Source of the DNA: Erwinia sp. OLFS4
Lineage (GTDB): Bacteria > Pseudomonadota > Gammaproteobacteria > Enterobacterales > Enterobacteriaceae
Length of the DNA stretch: 64,000 bases
Direction of reading: 5' to 3'
NCBI RefSeq assembly: GCF_002752165.1
Contig: NZ_MOMB01000046.1
Coordinates: 62,001 to 126,000 of the forward strand
Position numbers and translations under genes: made by a program. Positions 41,137 through 52,142 of the stretch are shown piece by piece. Numbering within the stretch: the stretch's first letter is position 1; each line of letters opens with the position of its first letter. A model generated the notes under the pieces. That model searched no databases and was not told the origin of the DNA. It saw only the letters and a program-made list of their open reading frames with translations.

Positions 41137-41303
41137 GTTCACGTCTCCTGAAGTTGCTGAGTCCATTTTATTATTACCCGCCGGCAGCAGAATACTGGCC
41201 GTTTTCGGACACCAGTATAAAATGGCCTGTGATGTCCTGAAATAGCCAGTCATGACACTTTTGCTCCTCTACACTGTTATTTTACCGCCGCTCCGGAGCC
41301 ACC

Positions 41304-42779
41304 ATGATTGAACGTCATATTGCCTATCAGGCGCTGACATCACGTGATACGCGTTTTGATGGCGTGTTCTTTGTTGGCGTCACTTCTACCGGCATTTACT
41401 GCCGGCCGGTTTGCCCGGTCAAACCACCACGGGAAGAAAATTGCCTGTTTTTTGCCAGCGCCAGCGCAGCAGAAAAAGCGTCATTTCGTCCCTGTTTGCG
41501 CTGCCGGCCAGAACTGGCACCTGGCAATGCGCCGCTGGATCATGCACACCGGGTTGCCGGTCGGGTCATTCAGTGTATTGATGAAAGCCTGAGCAACGGC
41601 CATACCAGCCTGGAAAGCGTCGCCCGTCATTTTGCTATCAGCCTGCGCCAGCTGCGTCGTATCGTGCAGTCTGAACTGGGCGTTTCGCCGCTGGAATTAA
41701 AACAGACCCGGCGCCTGCTGCTGGCCAAACAACTGCTGACAGAAACTCGTCTTCCGGTCACAGAAATCGCCTTTGCCAGTGGCTTCGCCAGCCTGCGACT
41801 CTTTAATGATGTTTTCCGTACGCGTTATCGCATGCCGCCCAGCCATTTACGCCGCCTCGCCGCACAGGACAAGACAAGCCCGCTCAACAACGAAACCTCC
41901 ACCCTGCTGCTAAGCTATCGCCCGCCTTATGACTGGCAGGCGATGCTGGAATTTCTTCGGGCGCGTATGATTCAGGGGGTGGAATATGTCGACAGCGACA
42001 GCTATGCCCGAACGGTACAAATCGGCAGCCATCACGGCTGGCTGCACGTCAGTCACAATCAGGCTAAAAATGCCCTAAATGTCCGGTTTTCGCACAGTCT
42101 CAGCCCGGTCCTGCCGGCAATGTTGCAGCGCCTGCGTAATCTGTTTGATCTCAGTGCCCAGCCACAGGCAATCTATGCGCACCTGGTTCAGGATCCTTTG
42201 CTGCAGGCCAGTCTGGAAAAAAATCCCGGTTTACGTGTTCCCGGTGCATTTGATGGTTTTGAAATGGTGGTTCGCGCTATTCTTGGCCAGCAGGTCACGG
42301 TGAAAGCTGCAACCACGCTGGGATGTCGCTTTGCTGACGCCTTTGGCAATCCCTGCCAGACTCCGCTGCCGCAGCTGAATCGCTTGTCACCTCAGGCAGA
42401 AAGGCTCTGTACAGCAAGCGTCGACGATATTGCCCGGCTGGGAATTGTCAGCGCGCGGACAAAATCTATTCTGGCACTGGCTGCGGCCTGTCAACACGGC
42501 GGACTGCGTCTGGAAGCCGGTGCACCACCCGACCAGCTGATGGCACAGCTGCGTGCCTTGCCGGGTATTGGCCCGTGGACTGCCAGTTATATCGCGATGC
42601 GTGCCCTGCGCTGGCCAGATGCCTTTCCCGCCGAAGATATTGCCATCAGAAATAATCTTGGCAATGTCAGCAGTAAACAGGCCGGAGAGTTATCCCAGCG
42701 CTGGCGTCCCTGGCGAAGCTATGCGGTGCTGCATATCTGGAAAAACCTGTCTCAGGTGCCAAAGAAGCGCACAAAATAG
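41304..42779 (+). CDS. Ada N-domain/AraC/AlkA fusion: DNA-3-methyladenine glycosylase II and regulator
   Basis: A 491-residue three-part protein. Residues 1-75 form the Ada zinc domain with all four cysteines (C33, C37, C64, C67; C33 aligns with the methyl-accepting Cys38 of Ada). About 85-185 is an AraC-type helix-turn-helix (SLESVARHFAISLRQLRRIV). From about 205 on comes an AlkA domain with the helix-hairpin-helix LPGIGPWTASYIAMRAL (419-435) and catalytic Asp445 in FPAEDIAIRN. It should remove alkylated bases and sense methyl-phosphotriesters, perhaps switching on its own repair genes. The O6-methylguanine part of Ada is missing but is encoded by the divergent ogt. Confidence 0.9.
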   Translation: MIERHIAYQALTSRDTRFDGVFFVGVTSTGIYCRPVCPVKPPREENCLFFASASAAEKASFRPCLRCRPELAPGNAPLDHAHRVAGRVIQCIDESLSNGHTSLESVARHFAISLRQLRRIVQSELGVSPLELKQTRRLLLAKQLLTETRLPVTEIAFASGFASLRLFNDVFRTRYRMPPSHLRRLAAQDKTSPLNNETSTLLLSYRPPYDWQAMLEFLRARMIQGVEYVDSDSYARTVQIGSHHGWLHVSHNQAKNALNVRFSHSLSPVLPAMLQRLRNLFDLSAQPQAIYAHLVQDPLLQASLEKNPGLRVPGAFDGFEMVVRAILGQQVTVKAATTLGCRFADAFGNPCQTPLPQLNRLSPQAERLCTASVDDIARLGIVSARTKSILALAAACQHGGLRLEAGAPPDQLMAQLRALPGIGPWTASYIAMRALRWPDAFPAEDIAIRNNLGNVSSKQAGELSQRWRPWRSYAVLHIWKNLSQVPKKRTK

Positions 42780-42866
42780 CCCGATTCGGCTGCGCCTCAC
42801 CCTGCGGGCCGTTGCTGTCGCAACGTTGTCTCACTGCGTTCGGCCCGAACCTGCCCGTTCTGTCAC

Positions 42867-42892
42867 GCAAAAAGGCGCCTTTAGGGCGCCTT
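42867..42892 (-). terminator. Terminator of the tRNA-Lys pair
   Basis: On the minus strand AAGGCGCC-CTAAA-GGCGCCTT followed by TTT, eight bases after the second tRNA-Lys. Confidence 0.88.
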
Positions 42893-42899
42893 AATACAC

Positions 42900-42975
42900 T
42901 GGTGGGTCGTGCAGGATTCGAACCTGCGACCAATTGATTAAAAGTCAACTGCTCTACCGACTGAGCTAACGACCC
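42900..42975 (-). tRNA. tRNA-Lys (anticodon UUU), distal copy
   Basis: 76 bases with encoded CCA. The sequence begins GGGTCGTTAGCTCAGTCGGT, the anticodon loop is CTTTTAA (anticodon UUU) and the T-loop is GGTTCGAATCC. Identical to the copy at 43023-43098. Confidence 0.97.
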
Positions 42976-43022
42976 GCGTTTTTGGTCATAACATGACGCG
43001 GATAACCAGGCGTTTAATAAAA

Positions 43023-43098
43023 TGGTGGGTCGTGCAGGATTCGAACCTGCGACCAATTGATTAAAAGTCAACTGCTCTACCGACTGAGCTAACGACCC
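43023..43098 (-). tRNA. tRNA-Lys (anticodon UUU), proximal copy
   Basis: 76 bases, identical to the other copy, 47 bases apart. Both read away from cpoB, as the lysT cluster does in E. coli; the tRNA-Val genes interleaved there are absent here. Confidence 0.97.
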
Positions 43099-43264
43099 AC
43101 TCTAACGCCCTGCCGGAACGACTGGCTAAATGTCCCGGCAACGGCGGCATATATTACTGATTTGAGGTTTGAGCGCAACCCTTATTTTTCAATAAGTCTG
43201 TCAACTGCTTAGCTTTCATGCGGCAAGACCAGAAATGCAACAAAATCTGGTCAAAGCCTGGCAG

Positions 43265-44074
43265 TTATAATGAAGAAAGGCGCTTTTGTGACTGTCTGGC
43301 AGCCTCGGTATTCGGATACTGCTTAACCACCTGCTGGTAAACGGCTTTCGCTTTTGCACTGTCACCTTTTTCCTGCATAATCACCCCAACCTTGTATAGC
43401 GCATCGGCACTTTTGGGTGACTTTGGATAATTTTTCACCACAGTGGCGAAATAGTAAGCCGCATCATCCTTTTTGCCTTTGTTGTAACTGAGCTGTCCCA
43501 GCCAGTAATTCGCATTCGGAATATAGGTTGAATCAGGGTATTTCTTAACAAAAGCCTGAAAAGCTCTGATGGCTTTATCGTACTGCTTTTGTTCCAGCAC
43601 CAAGGCCACCGCGGCATTATAATCGGTATTGGCATCACCACTTTGCACCGGTGCCGCACCATCGCTGTGGCTGCTGGCATCGGGCACGTTGCTGGCTGCG
43701 CCGTTCACCGCCCCTGCCGTACTCGCGCTATCAGCGCCGGTTGGTTGTGCCGTGCCACCACCTGTACTGTTTAGTTTATCCAGCTGCTGATAAAGATCTT
43801 TCTGGCGTTCAGCCAACTGACTGAGCTGATACTGACTCTCCTGAAGCTGGCCCCGCAGCGCATCGATATCGCTTTGCGTTGAGGAAAGCCTTTGCTGCTG
43901 CTGTTGCAGGAGCTGAGCCTGAGCATTAGTAATACGCTCAAGGGTTGTGACGCGGTCTTCCACCGAGCCTGAGCCAACGCTACTGATTGACGCGTGGGCA
44001 TTAGCGGCCGTGATGGCCGCTACGCCAATCAGTAACGACAGACTCAACAGATGAGGTCTGAAGTTACTAATCAT
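43265..44074 (-). CDS. cpoB: CpoB (YbgF), Tol-Pal and peptidoglycan coordination protein
   Basis: A periplasmic protein of 269 residues that binds TolA and the PBP1B-LpoB synthase and ties wall synthesis to outer-membrane constriction. It has a signal peptide (about 1-27, ending NAHA), a trimeric coiled coil (SVEDRVTTLERITNAQAQLL to about 105), a Gly/Ser/Ala linker and a TPR domain (DTNYNAAVALVL region to YPNTEAARQSQKRL). Last gene of the tol-pal cluster, nine bases after pal. Confidence 0.95.
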   Translation of the reverse strand: MISNFRPHLLSLSLLIGVAAITAANAHASISSVGSGSVEDRVTTLERITNAQAQLLQQQQQRLSSTQSDIDALRGQLQESQYQLSQLAERQKDLYQQLDKLNSTGGGTAQPTGADSASTAGAVNGAASNVPDASSHSDGAAPVQSGDANTDYNAAVALVLEQKQYDKAIRAFQAFVKKYPDSTYIPNANYWLGQLSYNKGKKDDAAYYFATVVKNYPKSPKSADALYKVGVIMQEKGDSAKAKAVYQQVVKQYPNTEAARQSQKRLSSL

Positions 44075-44083
44075 GTTGCTCTC

Positions 44084-44599
44084 TTAATAAACCAGTACGG
44101 CACGACGGTTTTTAGCATAGGCAGCTTCGTCGTGGCCCAGTACGGCTGGTTTTTCTTTTCCGTAAGAAACGATAGACATCTGATCGGCAGAAACGCCTTT
44201 GCCCTGCAGATACATTTTAACTGCATTCGCACGACGCTCACCCAATGCGATGTTGTATTCCGGCGTACCGCGTTCATCCGCGTGGCCTTCAATGGTCACT
44301 TTGTAAGACGGGTTGCTGCGCAGGAATGCCGCATGCTGATCCAGCATCTGCATGTAATCTGAGTTTACATCGTATTTATCCAGTCCGAAGTAAACGATGT
44401 TATTACGCTGCAGCTGCTGCATCTGCAGACGCGCCTGCTCAGATGATGACATGTCACCGTTAGTCATGCCCGAACCGTTGGCACCATCAGCACCCATACC
44501 GGATTGGTCATTATTGTTGTTTTTGTGTGAGCTACATGCAGCGACAGCGATAACTGGCAGTGCCAGCATAAAGCCTTTCAGCACTTTGTTCAGTTGCAT
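44084..44599 (-). CDS. pal: Peptidoglycan-associated lipoprotein Pal
   Basis: An outer-membrane lipoprotein of 171 residues that binds peptidoglycan and TolB. The lipobox is AVAAC with Cys22; the linker is Asn/Gly/Met-rich; the OmpA-like domain has [20 protein letters not shown] and the C-terminal RRAVLVY. The start at 44599 ([16 protein letters not shown]) matches E. coli; upstream ATGs add 12 or 3 residues. E. coli YFDLDKYD reads YFGLDKYD here. Confidence 0.97.
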   Translation of the reverse strand: MQLNKVLKGFMLALPVIAVAACSSHKNNNNDQSGMGADGANGSGMTNGDMSSSEQARLQMQQLQRNNIVYFGLDKYDVNSDYMQMLDQHAAFLRSNPSYKVTIEGHADERGTPEYNIALGERRANAVKMYLQGKGVSADQMSIVSYGKEKPAVLGHDEAAYAKNRRAVLVY

Positions 44600-44647
44600 T
44601 TGTTTCATTCCTATTATTGTTTGTTCGCTATTCATAATGAATAGCCA

Positions 44648-45940
44648 TCACAGATACGGAGACCAGGCAGGCGATTTTACCTGACCATCAGTCGCCGGAA
44701 GACGCGCTTTAAAACGCCCATCGGTCGACACCAGATTCAGCACCGATCCCATACCCTGAGTAGAGCTGTAGATAACCATTGTGCTGTTAGGCGCCTGACT
44801 TGGCGTTTCATCCAGGAACGTGTCCGTTAATGTCTGAACGGCCCCCGTTTCCAGATCCTGTCTGGTGACGTGTTGTGCACCACTGACTGTGCTAATCATC
44901 ACCATTGATTTACCGTCGGTACTTACATCCGCATCCTGATTCTGGGGACTGTTCCAGGTCAGACGCTGCGGCGCACCGCCGTTGATATTAATCTTATAAA
45001 TCTGCGGCCGGCCGGCCTGATCGGAGGTATAGGCCAGATTCTGGTTATCCGGGAACCAGGAAGGCTCGGTGCTGTTATACGATGCATCGGTAAGCTGGCG
45101 TATTTGTCCTGAAGCCAAATCCATAACGTAGAGATTCAGGCTGCCGGTTTTAGACAAGGCGAAAGCTAGCTTACTGCCGTCTGGTGAGAATGCCGGCGCA
45201 CCATTATGTCCTGGATAAGAAGCCACTTTCTGAATTGCGCCGGTCGCCAGAGTCTGAATCACCAGTGCCGAACGGCCGCTTTCGAAGGTGACGTAAGCCA
45301 GTTTTTTGCCATCAGGTGACCAGGCCGGTGACATCAGCGGCTGAGAGGCTTTATGCACCACAAACTGATTGTAACCGTCATAGTCAGAAACCCGCAGTTC
45401 GTAGGGATACTGGCCGCCGTTGGTCTGTACCACGTAAGCGATACGCGTTCTGAAAGCACCTTTAATACCCGTCAGTTTCTGAAAAATTTCATCGCTGCCG
45501 GTGTGTGCAGCATAACGTAACCACTGACTGGTCACCTTATACTGATTTTGTGCCAGGACGGTGCCCGGTGAACCGGAGGTATCAACCAGCTGGTAAGAGA
45601 TCAGATAGCTGCCGTCTGCCCCCGGTTGAATTTGCCCCACCACCACCGCGTCGATTCCCAGTGCGGTCCAGGCAGCAGGCTGTACCTCAGCGGCGCTCGT
45701 TGGCTGCTGGGGTAAACGTGACTGATCGAGGGGATTAAATTTGCCGCTATTGCGTAGGTCCGCCGCAATGATGCCACTAATATCCTGCGGAGGTGCGCCG
45801 GTTCCCTGCCATTTAAACGGCACCACGCCGATGGGTCGGGCTGTATTGACCCCCTGGGTGATTTCGATCCGGACTTCTGCATGCAACGCCGCTGCAAACA
45901 GCAGCAAAAAACTTAACGCGATACGAAATACCTGCTTCAT
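44648..45940 (-). CDS. tolB: Tol-Pal system beta-propeller protein TolB
   Basis: A periplasmic protein of 430 residues that links TolA and Pal. The signal peptide ends ALHA, followed at once by [10 protein letters not shown], the TolA-binding box. The C-terminal six-bladed propeller carries repeated [20 protein letters not shown] and [10 protein letters not shown] blades. It starts 125 bases after tolA and shares a transcript with pal and cpoB. Confidence 0.98.
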   Translation of the reverse strand: MKQVFRIALSFLLLFAAALHAEVRIEITQGVNTARPIGVVPFKWQGTGAPPQDISGIIAADLRNSGKFNPLDQSRLPQQPTSAAEVQPAAWTALGIDAVVVGQIQPGADGSYLISYQLVDTSGSPGTVLAQNQYKVTSQWLRYAAHTGSDEIFQKLTGIKGAFRTRIAYVVQTNGGQYPYELRVSDYDGYNQFVVHKASQPLMSPAWSPDGKKLAYVTFESGRSALVIQTLATGAIQKVASYPGHNGAPAFSPDGSKLAFALSKTGSLNLYVMDLASGQIRQLTDASYNSTEPSWFPDNQNLAYTSDQAGRPQIYKININGGAPQRLTWNSPQNQDADVSTDGKSMVMISTVSGAQHVTRQDLETGAVQTLTDTFLDETPSQAPNSTMVIYSSTQGMGSVLNLVSTDGRFKARLPATDGQVKSPAWSPYL

Positions 45941-46064
45941 CTTTTCTCCCTTATCTGAACCTGACGTCCACGATAAATAGCAGTTTTTAGCAACGATGAT
46001 GACAAACCCGCTTTAACAGTATGGCATGGACAAGGCGATTCCAACTGCCATCCGTAAGTAATTA

Positions 46065-47228
46065 TTATGGCTTAAAGTAAACCGGTGCGTTCTTAAGCGC
46101 CTCATACACCGCCTGGCTGGGTGGTTTCGGAATAATCGCCTGACGCGCCGCCGACAATGCCGCCTGACACAACGCCGGATCGCCCCCCTCAGCCTGAACA
46201 TCAATCAGCGAGCCACCGTTAGGTGCCAGACGGACCTTTAACGTGCACTCCCGTCCCTTAAAGGAGTCAGCATCATAAAACTTACTCTGAATGGCTGACT
46301 GAATCTGGCTGGCATAATTGCTGACATCTGCACCATTAGCACCGGCTTTACTCTGGTTTCCCTGACCTGCCGCCGCGCCACCCTTGCCTTGTTTAGGGGC
46401 ATTTTTGCCTGAAGTCAGGCCGCCCAGCAGTTCGTCAACTTCACCGGATTCTTTTTTTGCATCCGCCGCGGCTTTCGCTTTGGCCGCTGCCTCTGCCTTC
46501 GCTTTGGCCGCTGCCTCTGCCTTCGCTTTGGCCGCCGCCGCTTTTTTCTCAGCGTCAGCTTTGGCTTTCGCGTCGGCTTTTTCTTTCGCTTCAGCAGCCG
46601 CTTTCGCTTCCTGAGCCGCTTTCTGTTTCGCCGCCTGTTCTGCCGCCTCTCTGGCCTTTTCATCCGCCTGCTTTTTCGCGGCCGCTGCGGCCTTTTTCGC
46701 TTCAGCATCTGCTTTAGCTTTCGCGGCGGCGGCGGCTTTCGCCTGTGCATCAGCCTGAGCTTTCGCCTCTGCTTTGGCTTGCGCCGCTGCCGCTTCAGCG
46801 GCTTGTTGCTGCGCTTCAGCCTGTTTGGCTGCCTGTTCAGCCTGCCGCTGCTGCTCGGCCTGTTTTTCCGCTTGCTCCCGGGCTTGTTCCTGCGCCTGCA
46901 AACGCTCTTTTTCCACCTGTTTCAGACGCTGCTGTTCTGCCGCCTGCTTTTGCTGTAATTCTTCTGCCTGCTGCTGCGCCTGCTTTTTTCGTTGTTGCTC
47001 TGCGCGCTGGCTATCTGCCTGCTGATCCTGCTGGCGATTGTACTGATCGACCACCGCCCCCGGATCCACCATCACCGCATCAATATCGCCACCACCGCCG
47101 CCGGCGCTGGCATCAATATTTTCATCAAACGAGCTCCAGATCAGCAGGGCAATCAGCAAAATATGCAGCACCAGCGAAATGATTATCGCCCGTTTTAACT
47201 TATCATTCTGTTCGGTTGCCTTCGACAC
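46065..47228 (-). CDS. tolA: Tol-Pal system protein TolA
   Basis: An inner-membrane protein of 387 residues (E. coli 421) that spans the periplasm and uses the proton force from TolQR. One N-terminal membrane helix (about 14-34), a short Gly stretch, a long Ala/Lys/Gln/Glu helix (about 60-265) and a globular C-terminal domain with the disulphide pair (GRECTLKVRL and PALCQAALS). The start is GTG at 47228, as in E. coli. The helix region is shorter than in E. coli and holds a short DNA tandem repeat (46474-46539). Confidence 0.97.
   Translation of the reverse strand: MSKATEQNDKLKRAIIISLVLHILLIALLIWSSFDENIDASAGGGGGDIDAVMVDPGAVVDQYNRQQDQQADSQRAEQQRKKQAQQQAEELQQKQAAEQQRLKQVEKERLQAQEQAREQAEKQAEQQRQAEQAAKQAEAQQQAAEAAAAQAKAEAKAQADAQAKAAAAAKAKADAEAKKAAAAAKKQADEKAREAAEQAAKQKAAQEAKAAAEAKEKADAKAKADAEKKAAAAKAKAEAAAKAKAEAAAKAKAAADAKKESGEVDELLGGLTSGKNAPKQGKGGAAAGQGNQSKAGANGADVSNYASQIQSAIQSKFYDADSFKGRECTLKVRLAPNGGSLIDVQAEGGDPALCQAALSAARQAIIPKPPSQAVYEALKNAPVYFKP
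46474..46539. repeat. 24-base tandem repeat inside tolA
   Basis: Two full copies and a partial third of a 24-base unit (46474-46497, 46498-46521, 46522-46539) coding for Ala/Lys/Glu octapeptides of the TolA helix. Copy number may vary between strains and change helix length. Confidence 0.85.
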
Positions 47229-47257
47229 TCTTGCTTTCCCAAAAACGGTTCGCTGAA

Positions 47258-47686
47258 TTAAATCGGGCGCGTCATCAGGCCCACGGATTTGACACCCGCC
47301 TGATGCAATAGATTCAACGCCTTGATAATTTCATCGTAAGGCACGTCCTTTGCTCCCCCAATCAGAAAAACTGTTTTTGGATTCGCTTCCATACGATGCT
47401 GGGCTTCGGCAATCACTTGCTCAGGCGGTAGCTGTGTCATGCGGTCACGATCGACCACCAGGCTGTACTGTCCGACGCCAGAAACTTCAAGGATCACCGG
47501 TGGATTATCATCGCTGGCGACCGTTTTCGAATCCGTTGCATCCGGCAAATCTACTTCCACACTTTGGGTAATGATGGGCGCAGTTGCCATAAAAATAAGC
47601 AGCAATACCAGCAGCACATCAAGCAGCGGAACGATGTTGATTTCCGACTTAAGCGCGCGATTGTTACGACCCCGGGTTCTGGCCAT
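47258..47686 (-). CDS. tolR: Tol-Pal system protein TolR
   Basis: A 142-residue ExbD-family protein that forms the proton channel with TolQ. The single membrane helix holds the essential Asp23 (NIVPLLDVLLVLLLIF). The periplasmic part includes AEAQHRMEANPKTVFLIGGA and ends GVKSVGLMTRPI. It is 14 bases after tolQ and 29 bases before tolA. Confidence 0.97.
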   Translation of the reverse strand: MARTRGRNNRALKSEINIVPLLDVLLVLLLIFMATAPIITQSVEVDLPDATDSKTVASDDNPPVILEVSGVGQYSLVVDRDRMTQLPPEQVIAEAQHRMEANPKTVFLIGGAKDVPYDEIIKALNLLHQAGVKSVGLMTRPI

Positions 47687-47700
47687 AGCTTACCTCCTGC

Positions 47701-48788
<1,088 letters not shown>

Positions 48789-48974
48789 TTCAAATCCTGG
48801 TCATGCACATGACGTTAAAACCAAAACCGTTGCTACTATACGCAAGAGCTGACGCCTTTGGAATGGATTCACAGAAGGTAAATAAAATAAATATCGGTTG
48901 CTAACAATCAGAAAGGTTTTCGAGATAATTCTTAAACAAAAGCTGACAAAAACGGACAGAACTATTGCAGGCGA

Positions 48975-48995
48975 ATAAGGCGCGCTGACCGCGCC
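48975..48995 (-). terminator. Terminator of the cydABX-ybgE operon
   Basis: On the minus strand GGCGCG-GTCAG-CGCGCC followed by TTATT, 12 bases after the ybgE stop. Confidence 0.8.
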
Positions 48996-49006
48996 TCAGA
49001 GGAGGC

Positions 49007-49300
49007 TCAGGAATAAAAGAAAACCAGTCCGCAGACGACTACCAGCAGCGCGGGTAACGGCAAAAAAAGCGCTCTCCAGCGCAGCTTTTGCGGCTGAAAA
49101 CCAACGCCAAAGACCACGCTGGCACAGACTCCCCACATAATAATCCATCCCTGCCAGAGAGACAGCGAGCTGGTATGTGAGGCAAAACGGGCCGGTGCCC
49201 AGAACAGGCAGCCGGCCAGCCAGAGCGCCAGCAGCAGGGACAGAAGGCGTAACGACCGCCGGTCCATCCACTGCCAGATTTGCGCAATCAGTCTTTTCAT
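49007..49300 (-). CDS. ybgE: YbgE, cyd operon protein
   Basis: A 97-residue membrane protein with about three hydrophobic segments, similar to E. coli YbgE (MDRRSLRLLSLLLALWLAGC, FWAPARFA, MWGVCASVVFGVGFQPQKLRW). Function not known. The ATG overlaps the end of cydX by four bases, so it is coupled to the cytochrome bd genes. Confidence 0.92.
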   Translation of the reverse strand: MKRLIAQIWQWMDRRSLRLLSLLLALWLAGCLFWAPARFASHTSSLSLWQGWIIMWGVCASVVFGVGFQPQKLRWRALFLPLPALLVVVCGLVFFYS

Positions 49301-49401
49301 TCTTTTGTTTTGAGCGTTTCAACGTGCTCCAGCGCCAGCGCCGTAATAATACCGAAGGCGCAGGCCAGCAAGGTGCCAAGAATCCAGGCGAAATACCACA
49401 T
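49297..49401 (-). CDS. cydX: CydX, small subunit of cytochrome bd-I oxidase
   Basis: A 34-residue single-helix protein (MWYFAWILGTLLACAFGIIT, then ALALEHVETLKTKE). It matches E. coli CydX (YbgT, 37 residues), including the start MWYFAWILGTLLAC. It binds CydA and steadies the haems. It lies 16 bases after cydB with its own ribosome site (GGAG). Confidence 0.95.
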   Translation of the reverse strand: MWYFAWILGTLLACAFGIITALALEHVETLKTKE

Positions 49402-49417
49402 TTTGCGTCTCCTTAAC

Positions 49418-50557
49418 TCAGTAAAGCGAGTGCGTATTGCTTTCAATATGTTCTTTAGTAATGCGTCCGAACATTTTGTAATAGCACCAGCTGGTGTATG
49501 CCAGAATAATCGGTACGAAAATGATCGCCACATACAGCATGACCTGAAGCGTCAACTGGCTGGAAGTCGCGTCCCAAATCGTCAGGCTACTTGATAATGA
49601 GGTGCTTGACGGCATGATAAACGGAAACAGCGCAATGCCGACGGTCATGATGACGCAGGCAATCGTCAGAGACGAGAACAGGAAGGCCCAGGCACCCTTG
49701 CCGAGTCTGGAGCAGAGCACGGTCAGTAAAGGCAGCACCACACCCAGCAGTGGGAATAGCCACAGTACCGGTGCATGATGGAAATTCACCAGCCATGCGC
49801 CAGCCTGACGAGCCACTTCTTTGTTAAGTGGATTAGAAACGCCATCCGTGCCAATAGCCGAGGTAATCGCGTAGCCCTCGATACCATACACGATCCAGAT
49901 ACCCGCCAGAATAAAGCACACCATCATCACCAGGGCGCCAATCTGCCCATAGCTGCGGGCGCGCAGATTAAGCTCACCGGTGGTGCGCATCTGCAAATAC
50001 GTTGCCCCTTGCACCAGAAACATCATCAGGCTGACGATACCGGTCAGCAAACCAAACGGATTCAGTAGCTGGAAGAAATTACCGGTATAAAAAAGGCGCA
50101 GTTCATTATCAAAATGGAAAGGGACACCTTCGAGCAGGTTACCAAAAGCGACACCAATCACCAGTGGCGGTACCAGACTGCCAATGAAAATGCCGATATC
50201 CCACATGCCACGCCAGCGCTTGTCTTCAATCTTTGAGCGGTAATCAAAACCCACCGGACGGAAAAACAGTGAAGCCAGCACCAGAATCATCGCCACATAA
50301 AAACCTGAAAAAGCAGCGGCGTATACCATCGGCCAGGCGGCAAACAGCGCGCCACCTGCGGTAATAAGCCAGACCTGGTTGCCGTCCCAGTGTGGTGCGA
50401 CGCTGTTAATCATAATACGGCGTTCGGTATCAGTACGCCCCATCAGACGTGACAGCATACCAACACCCATATCAAACCCGTCGGTGACGGCGAAGCCAAT
50501 AAATAGCACCCCGACCAGCAGCCACCAGATAAAACGCAATACTTGATAATCTAACAT
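49418..50557 (-). CDS. cydB: Cytochrome bd-I ubiquinol oxidase subunit II CydB
   Basis: A 379-residue inner-membrane subunit with eight or more helices. Typical segments: [20 protein letters not shown] at the start, [20 protein letters not shown] and the C-terminal [14 protein letters not shown]. It pairs with CydA to reduce oxygen at high affinity. 16 bases separate it from cydA. Confidence 0.98.
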   Translation of the reverse strand: MLDYQVLRFIWWLLVGVLFIGFAVTDGFDMGVGMLSRLMGRTDTERRIMINSVAPHWDGNQVWLITAGGALFAAWPMVYAAAFSGFYVAMILVLASLFFRPVGFDYRSKIEDKRWRGMWDIGIFIGSLVPPLVIGVAFGNLLEGVPFHFDNELRLFYTGNFFQLLNPFGLLTGIVSLMMFLVQGATYLQMRTTGELNLRARSYGQIGALVMMVCFILAGIWIVYGIEGYAITSAIGTDGVSNPLNKEVARQAGAWLVNFHHAPVLWLFPLLGVVLPLLTVLCSRLGKGAWAFLFSSLTIACVIMTVGIALFPFIMPSSTSLSSSLTIWDATSSQLTLQVMLYVAIIFVPIILAYTSWCYYKMFGRITKEHIESNTHSLY

Positions 50558-50573
50558 CTTGTGGACTCCTGTC

Positions 50574-52142
50574 TTAACGAACCGGCTGTGAGGCTACATT
50601 TGACTGTTCATAATGATAACGCCCGGTCTTCAGGCTGCTTGGCCCAAGACGTGCAAATTTGAACATCAGATACAGTTCAGCCACCAAAAACAGCGTGTAA
50701 AGGCCGCAGATCAGGAACATAGAAAACAGGACATCCCCGGTGGTCAACGATGAATTTGCCACCGCAGTCGGCAGCACTTCACCGATTGCCCAGGGCTGAC
50801 GGCCATATTCAGCAACAAACCAACCAGATTCCACCGCAATCCACGGCAGCGGAATACCGTACAGCGCACAGCGCAGCAGAAAAGTATTTTTACCAATCCG
50901 GTTACGCAGTACCGACCAGAAGGAGAAGCCGATAATCAGCAGTATCAGCATGCCGCACAGCACCATAATACGGAACGAGAAGTAGACCGGTGCCACCGCT
51001 GGAATAGAATCTTTAGTGGCTTTCGCTATCTGTTCTTCGCTGGCATTAGCAACATCTGGCGTATAACGCTTCAGCAGCAGGCCATAGCCGAGATCCTGCT
51101 TGGATTTTTCAAACGCGGCGCGAACGCCAGGATCGGTATTACCGCTACGCAGTTCCTGAAGCAGCTGATAAGCCTTCATGCCGTTACGAATACGGATTTC
51201 ATGCTGCGCCATCAGTTCTTTCAGACCCAGCACCGGCTTGTCGAAAGAGCGGGTAGTAATCAGGCCCATAACATACGGGATTTGAATGGCAAAACTGTTT
51301 TTCTGGGTTTCCTGATTCGGGATACCGAACAGCGTAAAGGCCGCCGGCGCCGGCTGGGTCTCCCATTCAGCTTCAATAGCCGCCAGTTTAGTTTTTTGCA
51401 CGTCACCAATTTCGTAGCCTGATTCATCCCCCAGTACAATCACTGACAGGATGGCGGCGATGCCGAAGCTGGCCGCAATGGCAAATGAACGTTTGGCGAA
51501 AGCAAAATCACGGCCACGCAGCATGTAATATGCGCTGACACCAAGAATAAACATCGCCCCGGTGGTATAGCCGGCAGCAACGGTATGAACAAATTTAACC
51601 TGTGCAACCGGATTCAGTACCAGGTCAACGAAACTGACCATCTCCATACGCATGGTTTCATAATTGAATTCGGAGGCGACCGGATTCTGCATCCAGCCAT
51701 TAGCCACCAGAATCCAGAGTGCAGACAGGTTTGACCCAAGGGCCACCAGCCAGGTCACCGCCATATGCTGGACCTTACCCAGCCGGTCCCAGCCAAAAAA
51801 GAACAGACCGACAAAGGTAGACTCAAGGAAGAAAGCCATCAGGCCTTCAATTGCCAGCGGTGCTCCGAAGATATCACCGACATAGTGTGAGTAATATGAC
51901 CAGTTGGTCCCGAACTGAAATTCCATAGTCAGACCGGTCGCCACGCCCAGAGCAAAGTTAATACCAAATAACTTTCCCCAGAACTTGGTCATGTCTTTAT
52001 AGATTTTTTTGCCTGACAGCACATAAACCGTTTCCATGATCGCCAGCAAAAACGCCATACCCAGCGTTAGCGGGACGAAAAGGAAATGATAGAGTGCCGT
52101 CAAAGCAAACTGTAAGCGCGACAGCTCGACGATATCAAACAT
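50574..52142 (-). CDS. cydA: Cytochrome bd-I ubiquinol oxidase subunit I CydA
   Basis: The haem-bearing subunit of the high-affinity quinol oxidase. 522 residues, the E. coli length. His19 ([14 protein letters not shown]) is the haem b595 ligand; [15 protein letters not shown] carries the His186 ligand of haem b558. The long periplasmic Q loop of the enteric type is present (about 250-380). The start at 52142 ([17 protein letters not shown]) follows the family; a frame to 52178 would add 12 residues. The upstream region carries a perfect FNR box. Confidence 0.98.
   Translation of the reverse strand: MFDIVELSRLQFALTALYHFLFVPLTLGMAFLLAIMETVYVLSGKKIYKDMTKFWGKLFGINFALGVATGLTMEFQFGTNWSYYSHYVGDIFGAPLAIEGLMAFFLESTFVGLFFFGWDRLGKVQHMAVTWLVALGSNLSALWILVANGWMQNPVASEFNYETMRMEMVSFVDLVLNPVAQVKFVHTVAAGYTTGAMFILGVSAYYMLRGRDFAFAKRSFAIAASFGIAAILSVIVLGDESGYEIGDVQKTKLAAIEAEWETQPAPAAFTLFGIPNQETQKNSFAIQIPYVMGLITTRSFDKPVLGLKELMAQHEIRIRNGMKAYQLLQELRSGNTDPGVRAAFEKSKQDLGYGLLLKRYTPDVANASEEQIAKATKDSIPAVAPVYFSFRIMVLCGMLILLIIGFSFWSVLRNRIGKNTFLLRCALYGIPLPWIAVESGWFVAEYGRQPWAIGEVLPTAVANSSLTTGDVLFSMFLICGLYTLFLVAELYLMFKFARLGPSSLKTGRYHYEQSNVASQPVR

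Noticed and set aside
42900-43098. Repeated tRNA-Lys as integrative-element attachment sites
   Set aside because: The repeats are complete tRNA genes 47 bases apart with no integrase or element between them.
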